The notes under the pieces are model-generated. The model was not told the origin of the DNA and ran no database searches. It worked only from the letters and a program-made list of their open reading frames with translations. A stretch of 64,000 bases of DNA from Maylandia zebra. Lineage: Eukaryota > Chordata > Actinopteri > Cichliformes > Cichlidae. The translations under genes and the position numbers were made by a program. This document shows positions 42,956 to 52,749 of this stretch, piece after piece; the stretch's first letter is position 1; the number at the start of each line of letters is the position of its first letter. Location: assembly GCF_041146795.1 (NCBI RefSeq), contig NC_135175.1, positions 32,984,136-33,048,135 of the forward strand, read 5' to 3'.

Positions 42956-43562
42956 TCAGGTAACTTTGAATGAAAATGTTCTGCTACTTAAATTTTAAGC
43001 TTTCTACACTGTTCTGCGTCAGTGTTCGTGGCGAATGGTTAGCTTTGTTCCAGCAGTTGGATGAACAAAACTGTTGTCATGTTATCAAGTTTTTATTGCA
43101 TGTGTTTTAAAACATGTTCTGCAGATGTTTTCTTGTTCAGGCTGTGCTCTGAAATTCTGGAACGGTAAAATAAAAAATTAAAATAAACTGTTTGAGCCGT
43201 GATTTCACTTCCTGTATTTCAGAGTGAAGACTGAATTGACAAATGGAAACATGTTTACAGTCAGATGAACTGTTTTCACTAGCACAGATGGAGGTTTATT
43301 AGAGGAGACTTGGCTGTTCTCTACTCGCACTGAACAGGGTTCCTGCAGCTTATTAAAAATCTGACCTAAAATAAGATCTTTAAAATCATCACTTTTTTAT
43401 TTAGTTTTAGACTATAGAACAAAGAAAAAAGGTAATGCTCATACACACTGAGCAAACAAAATTTCAGTAACTTAATCTCTGATTTAACAGCTATACACTG
43501 TTGCAGTCAAATTGTTAAATGTTGCCATTATTGTACTTAAACTTGTAAGTCTTGGTTCAAAC

Positions 43563-44243
43563 TAGAGATGGCACGATACCACTTTTTTATGTCCGATACC
43601 GATATCATAAATTTGGATATCTACCGATACCGATATGAATCCGATATAGTGTTTTTTAATCAACAAAACTGTTTTTTTAAATATCTTGCGGCATTTTGTA
43701 TAAGTTCATACTCAAGTTTAAAACAACAACTACACTAAAGCTATTCTGTTATACCTGTATGCAAAAAAAAATATTTCATAGTTCAGCAATACTGATCAAT
43801 CTAATAAACTTAAACCTGCACCATCCTCCCTATTCTGGTATTTTAAAGAGCACTTAGCGTAAATATTAAGCAACCTAACTAATAGGGTTAAGCTTAACGC
43901 AGGAATGCTTTACAAACATTCAGAGATGAACTTACACACTTGCTTTACTTCTCTCGGGGATAACTTTGTCGGAGATGAAATGCCGGGTTGCTAGCGAAGC
44001 TCCAAATGCTATCCAGACCACCGACAGGTCCCGCATGCCACAGCCGCTCTATCACGTGATGCATACTGCTCCGACGTGTTAACGTTCTGAGGTGAGTTAC
44101 GGCGTGTTGCAAGTTTTGTGAGGTGCTTTCGTGATATTTAATGGATCGGATTACATTTTTTATTTTTCTCTGATATCCGATCCAGTAATTTAGGTCAGTA
44201 TCGGACCGATACCGATACGTAATATCGGATCGGTCCATCTCTA
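43563..44243 (+). mobile_element. Deletion derivative of the hAT family at 40291
   Basis: The left 320 bases match 40291-40617 and the right 350 bases match about 41303-41658. The middle of about 690 bases is gone, with the joint at 'gggttaagctt' where the full copy has short 'gggtt' and 'gtta' words. Both termini are intact. The 8 bases on each side do not match, so no target duplication survives. Confidence 0.85.
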
Positions 44244-44971
44244 ATGCATACATTTGAATGCTTGTATACTCCATACATGCATGTATACATATGCATGTAG
44301 GAACATAATTTCTTTATAGTTTTCCATTACTTAACAGCATAAATTGATATTTTGTTGTTCATACCAGTTTTGTTTTGAGGTTCAAATCCTGAAAATTGGG
44401 CCTTCAATTGCATTTTAAAATCTTTGTAAGGTCGTCTCATTAAAAAGTGTTTCAGAGGCAAAGAAGCTAAAAAAAAATTGACAGCACCTTATAAAAACAC
44501 ATTAAATTACATTGTAAATGTAAGTAATTTATGTAGTTTGTAACTTCTAAATAAGTACAAACACTGGGTCACCCTCAGTACCATGCCATAACCTTACCAT
44601 CTATTATAATAATTTACTATATTATAGAGTTGCTTGCATCATAACTGTGATTTATTTTGGTGTGCACAATGAATTTTCCACTGCTTAAATATCAAATAAC
44701 AGAATTTGTAACATTTTCCACCACTATTATGAGCCTGAAGGATTAGATGCAAACAACTTCGTTACCTAACTCAGCATACCTGTTTTCAGTGACGCAGGGT
44801 GAGGTTTATCAAATGAGGCGACTTGGCTATTTTCCAGATTGAAATTCCTCTTCGTGCAGGTGTTCTATAGGAGTGGCAAAGTTAACTTGGCAAATGATCA
44901 AAAATCTCAAGTGTCAAAGAACCAGTTGAAAAGAGCAGAAAACTGAGGACATTTCTGATTTGGCTTTGGGA

Positions 44972-45010
44972 TGTCGGAGGAGAAGCTGAAATCCAAACTA
45001 CAACTGAGGG
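44972..45010 (+). CDS. Possible isolated first exon (low confidence)
   Basis: ATG followed by 13 codons (MSEEKLKSKLQLR) and a good donor (agg|gtaagt). It resembles a real first exon. Joined to the next supported exon (49913) it would hit a stop after two codons, so it would act as an upstream open frame or 5' leader rather than extend that protein. It could also belong to another transcript or be chance. Confidence 0.25.
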
Positions 45011-45294
45011 TAAGTGCTGACAATAGTGCAGTCAGAGCGGTATCACAGTGTGTTTGTGTAAAGTTTGCTTCCTGTGATTCTCTTCTTTATCAGGAACCAT
45101 TTTTGAAAGAAGAATGAAACTGTTATTATTAGTTTTATTGCCAGATTTACTAAAACTCTATCATCAGCCACACTTCAAATCCCAGAAAGGCCCAAAAGCC
45201 TGAGCTCATAAGTATGTATGAGATGGTTTATGTTACACAATTTGAAACTGGCAAAGTTCAAACCTACTGAAACAGACTTTGGAGTATCAAAATG

Positions 45295-45830
45295 TTCTAT
45301 AGTTAAATTACAGGATCAGAGATTCAAGATTTTTATTTGCCATTTGCGCAGAGCTCTCCGGGTCAAGTTACATTTTTACAAGATAAAAACAAAGCAACTA
45401 ATGGATCAATCATATCAATCATCATGTTTACTATATACAAAAACACTGTACAGAGAGGATGGTAATGCACTTCTTAGTACTGCAAACATAACATTGCACA
45501 TTTACACAAATCTGTTTCAGTGAGTATACTGCAACATCAGTCAGTGACTTAATCCCAATGTACATTTGAAGTGAGGTAGTGTTGTGTTATTTTAAGTGTT
45601 CAGTGTTTTTTGTTTTGCCATCAGTCGTACAGTGCCGGGGAGGAAGCTGAAAAACCTTGTTCTGTGTGTGACGATGCTGACCGATCTGTTGTGTCTCACG
45701 TTGTATGTGCCGTTTTTGTGTCGGAGCAGAGGGTGAGCTGGATGGTGTGAGGAAGAAAGAAAGTAATAATTTCTGCAAATCTCATGTTTTCCAGCTAAAT
45801 CTGTGACTTTTAACATCTTACGCACTAATG
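45295..45830 (-). mobile_element. LINE 3' end remnant (minus strand)
   Basis: On the minus strand a frame ends THRTRFFSFLPGTVRLM, like the final residues of CR1/L2-group LINE proteins. The 3' UTR that follows ends at 'gcaaataaaaatcttgaatc' near 45320. The remainder of the element is missing. Confidence 0.5.
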
Positions 45831-46049
45831 TGCATCAGTTTCTGTGGTGCAACAAATGGGTGAAGTTTGTGAACCACAGTTTTGCTTTGTCTGTTTTGCC
45901 GTTATTTGTGTTGGGCATTGTGGATCAGCACCTGCCCTCTTTGCTTAAATAAGATCAAATCTCTTTATCTCTGGCTCTTTATAGCCTGATCCCACTTTCA
46001 GAGTCCAGAGTACAATGAAGCAAATTCAACTTTTCCAAGGTTTCTTTTA

Positions 46050-46335
46050 ATAATAATAATGGATTGCATTTATATAGCACTTTTCGAGACCCTAAAAGCA
46101 CTTTACAGTTGCACTATTCATTCACACACTGGTGGAGGTAAGTTACAGTTGCCACAGGACAAATTGACAGAAGCGAGGCTGCCATATCACACCATCAGCC
46201 CCTCTGGCCAACACCAGTGGGCAGTAGGTGAAATGTCTTGCCCAAGGACACAACAACCAAGACAAACACAGCTGGGGATCGAACCAGCAACATTCTGGTT
46301 ACAAGAGGAGCATATCAACCCCTGAACCACTTTTC
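46050..46335 (-). repeat. SINE-like dispersed repeat (relative of 5891-6099)
   Basis: Contains 'tatatagcacttttcgagac', 'cattcacacactggtggagg' and 'cttgcccaaggacacaacaa'. Near 46275 is 'ggggatcgaacc', the inverse of a tRNA-type B box (ggttcgatcc), so a tRNA-derived element read on the minus strand is possible. Confidence 0.5.
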
Positions 46336-47069
46336 CATAGATGGCTTTACTGACCTACCTTAGTTTTGCTGTGCAGCTCCTTTTGTAATCTAGCTAACTC
46401 AGTTTTGTCTGCTGCTCAGTGGGAACACTAAATTACAGCAGTTCAACGAGCTTTTCGTGACCTGTGGTGCACTCCCACGCTTCTCTTATTTCTTTAAAAG
46501 TAAAACCTACACAGGTGCACATCCACTCAAAATTTGTACTTAGGAATAAAGTTGCTTCTAAGAGAGTTTTGTATCGGTGAAAGACAAAAACCTACAACCA
46601 GGCGTTCGTGTTACCTGTGCAAAAGATGGTGACGACAACTTTTTCCAGCAATGCGATTGGAAAATATAAATGCTGGGAAAAAAGTAGAAATTCTTGTGGC
46701 TATAGGAAAATCATTATTGATTTCTAAAGCTGGACAAACATGAGGAATTCAAATGAGAGCAGAGGAAAGAAAGGCAAGCTGCGCTTAATTGTTCAGCACC
46801 TTTCAGACACGAGCTCGACATTCTTTACATAACCTGAGGTGGAAAATAATGATCTTATCTAGAAGAAGCACGAATGGGATGGATGGAATTTATGTGAGAG
46901 TTTAGGCTTGAGTTTCCGTGACAGCCTTCGCTTTAAGAGTATTATTTGTTTTGTTTTGTTCTTTTTTTTTACTTCTCTGTCTGGAAAGTTAAGTTAGGGG
47001 CGTGGCCAATTGGATTAACACTTGTCCTAACCAGACCTGGACTGGCACCTTTTTAATGTGATCTTTTAG

Positions 47070-48860
47070 TTTATTAGGGCCCGAGCAGTGAGAGTGCGAA
47101 TTTTGCACACATGTCAGGTCTGGTGAAATATTTTGTATTTTAATGGTTTTACATATGAGCATTGGAAAATGGCTCTGGAGCGCCACCTATGCATTGTTAA
47201 ATGCAGCCCTACGAAAACATTGATTGAGCTACATGAATGTATTTTGGCACACACGTGTATCATGCTGTGACGGACAAAAAGTCAGTGGGACCACTGACGC
47301 AAACACAACAGGAAGTCCGCCATGTTGGATTGAAGGTGACATTTTGGCTCCGTTTTTCCCATTTCCACGTCTCGTACTTTTGCGAACTCCTCCTTGGGAT
47401 TTGATCGTATAAGCTTCATATTTGGTCAGTGTCAACTACACACCTGGGCCATGTTAAATTGCGGAGCTTTTGAGTTTTTGGGATACGGCGTGATCGTGGC
47501 GCCACAGCGAATTTCGATGATTTGCCATCAAAATCTTATTGCCTCTCATTCTTTCATACATTGTGCGATCTGGACCAAAGAGCACACATATGATAAGGCT
47601 CCAGCCCTGAACAAATTTCAACTGCCATATTTGACATCAAGTAGAGCGCCACCTATTGGGAACAGGAAGTGTCATGTTTTACACTTTGGGGTACAGTATA
47701 TTGATGGGTAACATCTGCAGCCTCAAATTTTTCCAGGAAAGCCTTAAGGAGTTGGTCTTGGGTTACAATGAAAACTGTGAGTTTTTGTGAAAGGGTGTGA
47801 CCCCAGCAGCATGGCGAACTTTGATGTCACACCATGAAAAACAAATTAGTATAACTCAATAAAATCCAGTCAGTACCAGACTTTACAGGCATGATGTCAG
47901 ACCCGCCCTGAACAGATTGATGTGCCCATTGTCAGGAATACGCAGAACGCCACCTAGTGGCAACAGGAAATATCATGTCTTTTATTTTGTTGCACTGATT
48001 TTTACAGGTTCATCAGGTCCACCTCAAAAGCGGTGGATATTAACATCAGTTCCTCGTGATGCTTCAGTGAGAAAATTGTGACTTTAAACTGAACAACGCA
48101 CCCTGGTGGCAACGCGGTTCATGATGAAAGATGAAGTAGCTTTAGAGGGGCTTGGAAAGTTTAAAAGCTCTTGAAATTTGACGCACACCTCCAATGTGAT
48201 GAAGTCTTCCTTGTTATGTGATCATTTTCATGGAATATTGGAAAATGGCTCCACAGCGCCCCTTACAAAATTTCAAAACATCAGCCCCTGCTCTGCGTTT
48301 CATCTATGAGTCTGAGACCTGGTAAGCTTATTGAAGATATCAAGATGTACAAAAAAGTCTCTTGGAGCAATATCCCAAATCCAACAGGAAGTCAGCCATT
48401 TTAAAATTAAAGTGTCATTTTCGCGACATTTTCCCCTCTTTTCAGGCCTCATACTTAGACGAACTCCTCCAAGGGATTTCATCAAAATGACGTGATCTCC
48501 GGTGCAGGGACTCTAAAGACCTTTGTGATATTAAATTGCGACGCTTTTTACGTTTAGGGAAACGGGGTGGTCATGGCGGCACGTGGAGTTTCAATCACTC
48601 GCCAAAGAGCAGTAATCTGCTGTCACTCAAAAACACAATGCCCAGTATCTCCCAGACATCGCAGGCTGATTTCTCGATTTCTCAGTAATAGTTAGAGCGC
48701 CACCTAGTGGGACGACTATAATCATCATTGAACAAGATGAAATTTTAGCTCGTGGTTCTACGCATGAATTCCATCAATGTGACATCAGATCAGACGTGAT
48801 GGGTGTAGGTGTTGGGTGTGGCTCGATGCGCCGGGGTGCGATGGCCCTCATAACGCCTCT
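47070..48860. repeat. Internally repetitive dispersed element, about 1.08-kb period
   Basis: It starts 'agggcccgagcagtgagagt' and ends near 'ataacgcctcttgcagcttt'. The word 'agcgccacctagtgg' or a variant occurs at about 47180, 47645, 47945, 48255 and 48695. The stretch 'acaggaagtc..gccat' with 'cgaactcctcc' and 'ttaaattgcg' occurs twice about 1075 bases apart (47308 and 48383). This is a known style of fish repeat with no coding content; I cannot name the family. Confidence 0.6.
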
Positions 48861-49454
48861 TGCAGCTTTAATTATAAATGTAACGGAGAAAAATGGAGCA
48901 TCTAAGAAATAACAATTTGCAACTGATGAAAATATAAAAGTATAAATATAAAAATATCAAATGAATATAAAATTGCTTTTGTATGGGCTCGTGTTTACTG
49001 ACAGTCATGTTTCCGACCACCTGTTTAAATTTTGTGTCTGAAGAAAACGTTGTCCAGGGTGAAAGCAGGTGTGGGAACTTAATTGTGCTGTCAGTGAAAA
49101 TGAAACAGTTTCTACTTGTTTCTACCTGATGCATGACCAAAGAACTCTGCTCTTCATTCATCTGTGTAAAATGAAACGGACATTTTGTGTGTTGACTTTT
49201 TTTTTTAATGTTTTTTTCGTTTGTTTGTTTAGTTTGCTTGTAGTCTCTCGTAGAGCAGTTCTGGCCTCCGCAGCCCATATTTAACACCCCTGCTCTGAAT
49301 CATTGCAGTCAGTGAGTGTGACGCTATCAGTGTGAAGTACTTAGCTGCCTTTACTCAGTTACTCCTCTGTTTTTTTTCTATTTTTTACATTTAATATGTT
49401 AAATGCAAAAAATAGAAGAAGAAAAAAGAAGATAAAAAATACAGTTGTTGTTTC

Positions 49455-49620
49455 GGCAGGCAGCACGGTGCTGTGGTGGTTAGCACTGTTGTCTCACAGC
49501 AGGAATGTCCTGAGTGTGACTCCACTGGCTGGGTCCTCCTGTGTGGAGATGGCATGTTCTCCCCATGTGTCCAAAAACATGCCTTTAGTGGGGTTAGGTT
49601 AATTGGTGATTCTAAATAAT
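49455..49620 (+). repeat. tRNA-derived SINE
   Basis: The head 'gcagcacggtgctgtggtgg' followed by 'ttagcactgttgtctcacag' resembles a tRNA A-box region. The B box near 49515 is degenerate. The body 'tgtgtggagatggcatgttc' and 'ggttaggttaattggtgatt' are typical of a widespread fish SINE. Part of the middle is deleted. Confidence 0.65.
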
Positions 49621-49912
49621 AATGAAAGGGCATGCATATAAAAAATATTATTAATAAACCAACAAAATGTATTTTTTTTTTAAATGAATAACTACATGGA
49701 TGAGAATGAATGGTTGTCTCTTTCTATGCGACGGACGCAGCTTTATCTCAGAAATACTTAGATGCTATGCTGTAACTATAATTATTCGTGGAGCTCATAA
49801 GATGTAATGAATGTTTGAAGTGGTTCCACATTCTTACAGACTAAACCATCTGCATACTTTCTCTAACAGTGAACAGTTTTGCTCAGTTGTTTATCTTCCT
49901 GATCTCATTCAG

Positions 49913-50065
49913 GTGCTTTGAACCAGTCAAAATGGCGCCCCGTGAAGGATACCAGGATGGAAACATTGCAGAGAAGCACATAGCAGAGACTGGAGCGACC
50001 AGCTGGTCCACATTCACAAAGCGTCCCATCAGTCGGTGCTTCAGTTATTACCACAAACATACAGA
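49913..50065 (+). CDS. Unrecognised small gene, first coding exon
   Basis: Acceptor ctcattcag|gtgc. The start ATG at 49932 has a strong context (A at -3, G at +4) and encodes MAPREGYQDGNIAEKH and so on for 44 codons. The exon ends in phase 2 at a gtgaga donor. With the exons at 50514 and 51274 the coding length is exactly 98 codons including the stop, and all three junctions keep frame. The protein (97 residues) is basic, Ser/Thr/Lys-rich and soluble-looking, without signal peptide, membrane segment or any domain I know. The acceptor before the ATG implies an upstream leader exon. Confidence 0.6.
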
Positions 50066-50513
50066 GTGAGACAACATTTAACATTCAGCTGTTACAGTGA
50101 CACGAGAAGCTGGCTGTTCCGAACGTGGATCCGTACATGTGTAAAATCACTTAATACCAACCAGTCTTGAGAATAAATGCACTAAATGTAAAGGATGATT
50201 AAGAGCTGGTGGTCACAGTGCCCGTGCACGATATTCTTGACTTTCTATTTGAAACTATCTGCAACTGACTATAGATTGATGCCAGCTGTATGTAGAAAAT
50301 GTCCCAAAGAAGTAACATGGTGCAAACTGTTAAATATAGCTTATAACTTCTAAGTAATAAAACACAAACTTGTTTCAGTTCAGCACACTCCGAGGGCAGC
50401 TGCTAAATCCTCAACCCTCGAATGACTGACTTTATTGATCTTCTGTACTTTTACTGCAGCCAGGCTACATTTTTCTCTTTTAGCCAAAGTGACTGAGTGA
50501 ATCTGTCTTTCAG

Positions 50514-50624
50514 TGATGAGCTACAGATGGACGCACCGAAGTTTCCCACAGCCAAGTTTCTGCTGATGAAACACAACTGCAACCAGGAGCTGATCGGATC
50601 TAAATTGGAGAATGAAAATGTGAA
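50514..50624 (+). CDS. Unrecognised small gene, second coding exon
   Basis: Acceptor tgtctttcag and donor gtaagc. Residues run DDELQMDAPKFPTAKFLLMK then HNCNQELIGSKLENENV. The split codons at both edges (GA|T, AA|A) resolve to Asp and Lys. Low repeat content and clean phases argue for a real exon. Confidence 0.6.
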
Positions 50625-50929
50625 GTAAGCATGATTAAAGGTGCCTTAATTCCCTGTCTTTGTCTTGCTTTCTGATACCTTTATTAAGAAAATGCTAGCT
50701 GGTCTAAAATTAGAGGTAACTCCAAGTGTACAAAGTTCATGAAGCAAAACAACAACCAAACTCCAGCAAACACCAGGATCAAACAGGCACAAAGTCAAAG
50801 TAAAATAGGACGTGACCTAAAAAGGGTTTGAGGACAAGATTCAGTGTGACTCTGTGGGGAGACTAAAACATAATACAAAGAAAGAGATATAAATACAAAT
50901 CTCAACCACTCTTAACTAATACAACAACT

Positions 50930-51115
50930 CAGTGCTGATGGCTGCTCCTCCCTGAGCCTGGTTCTATTGGAGGTTTCTTCCTGTTAAAAGGCAGTTTTTC
51001 CTTCCCCGCTGTCGCCAAGTGCTTGCTGTGATTTTCTTTAGGATAAATTACCTTTTAGTAGAAAGTCCTGTTGTGATTTAGCGCTGTATAAATAAACCTG
51101 TACTGAACTGAACTT
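50930..51115 (+). repeat. Dispersed retroelement fragment in intron of the small gene
   Basis: Matches, in the opposite sense, part of the repeat at 31406-31910 ('cctgagcctggttct', 'ggaggtttcttcctgttaaa', 'cagtttttccttcc'), and ends with 'ataaacctgtactgaactga'. Confidence 0.6.
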
Positions 51116-51273
51116 TCTTCACTGTTTGCTTAGTTCACGTGTTTCCCTGTTGTTTTCAGATTTTGTGCAATGCTAAGCTAACCGGCTTCTAGCTGGAACG
51201 TCATATTGACAAACTGCGTTGTGTAACAGTTTCAGTGCACTGTTTATAAATGCATGACTTCTTCTTTTTACAG

Positions 51274-51322
51274 AACTCCGTGTGTGAGGACAAACAGTAG
51301 AAGTTTTCCCCCCGATTTATAG
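51274..51322 (+). CDS. Unrecognised small gene, last coding exon
   Basis: Acceptor ttttacag; it encodes TPCVRTNSRSFPPDL then TAG at 51320-51322. The 3' UTR follows; an AATAAA at about 52238 could be its polyadenylation signal, but this is not certain. Confidence 0.55.
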
Positions 51323-52589
51323 AGTCCAACCTGAACCTTTGAAAAGACACGTAAGTTTACTTCCTCCTGATCACATTAAACCATGTTGTCTTTTTAATCA
51401 TATATGCATAATGGAAATATATTTCACAGGTCGATCGATTCTTGTAAATCTCCTGCCAAACTCAGAGGGGCATGAAAAGCGAGACTGCCGTTACAGTTGC
51501 TGTAAAAAGTAACTAGAAAAAGACGTAAATGCCAACAAAAACAGAGGTGATGCTGTTCAGTTTTGATTGTGTAGATTGTATTTTTCTACATCTGTATTCT
51601 CAAGTGTCAAACGTGCATTTGAAACACATCCAAGAATTGGGCCTTAAAGGTTTATTTAACACTGTGAATGCAAAGATAGAACTGGACCAACATGCAGATG
51701 ACCTGTAGTTATTTAAAGCCTCTGTGGTTTATTTCCATAAAATATGTAAAAACCTGTGAAGTACTGCAGGTGTCTCTTTATGGTGGATAGTCTTTGATAC
51801 CAGGGTCACGGTTTCCTACCAACAGATTGATTTCCATCATCTTTCCTTATAAGGCAGTGTTGGATGTTTGTTTGTTATGTGTTTTTCATTTCATGTCAAC
51901 AAATTCCATAAGAAGATTTCTTTAATACTTCAGGTGATTGCTGTGAGTTTTATCAAACAGGGAGAATTTGTCAGTGCTCACTTTCACATCTGGAGTAATC
52001 CACATCTGAGTTTTTTGACAATGATCAGCCCAGCGTCACAGAGGAGTGAGTGTTTATGGGCTTCTTATGGAATTTAAATTGTAGCCATCTGAACGTTTCC
52101 ACTCGATTTCTCTGATATGCCGTTTTTCTTTCATAGAGTTTGTTTGTTCTTGTTGTGGATCCAGTTCAACTGATGTTTGTATTGCGCATCACAGTTTTGT
52201 TCCATTTGACGGGAGATTTTTAAAAAGTAGTCATGTAAATAAAAACATTTAAACTGGTGTGTGTCACAGTAGATTTGAGTAAAAAGAAACTAAAGCATTG
52301 GTTTGTAACAGGGACTCAATCTTAAATGAGCTGTGGGTCCCTGCTGGCCACTTTAGTGCTAAAGTAGTACAAATAAATAAGAAAACATCCAGAAATCCAA
52401 AAATGTAGTGTTTTTCTTTTCGCCGTTTCTTTCATTTTAAACTGCAAATGTAAACTTGTATTTTGCCTTCATATTAAATCATTTTTTGCTTTTTAAAGAA
52501 GAACAACAAACAAATCCCCCTAACAAAAAAAGCAGCTTCAAGGGCCAGATTGCATTGTATTCCTTCACATACACGAGCCACAAGTAGGG

Positions 52590-52740
52590 GTGATTTTCTT
52601 TAGGATAAATTACCTTTCAGTAGAAAGTCCTGTTGTGATTTAGTGCTGTATAAATAAACCTGTACTGAACTGAACTTGTGTGTTTTCCTGGTGCTTTCAA
52701 ATTTTGTGCAATGCTAAGCTAACCGGCGTCTAGCTGGAGT
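52590..52740 (+). repeat. Local duplicate of 51030-51198
   Basis: From 'gattttctttaggataaatt' through 'aatgctaagctaaccgg' and 'tctagctgga' it repeats 51030-51198, lacking about 20 bases in the middle. The copies include both the dispersed-repeat end and adjacent unique DNA, so this is a local duplication and not two independent insertions. Confidence 0.65.
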
Positions 52741-52749
52741 TTGAGACCC

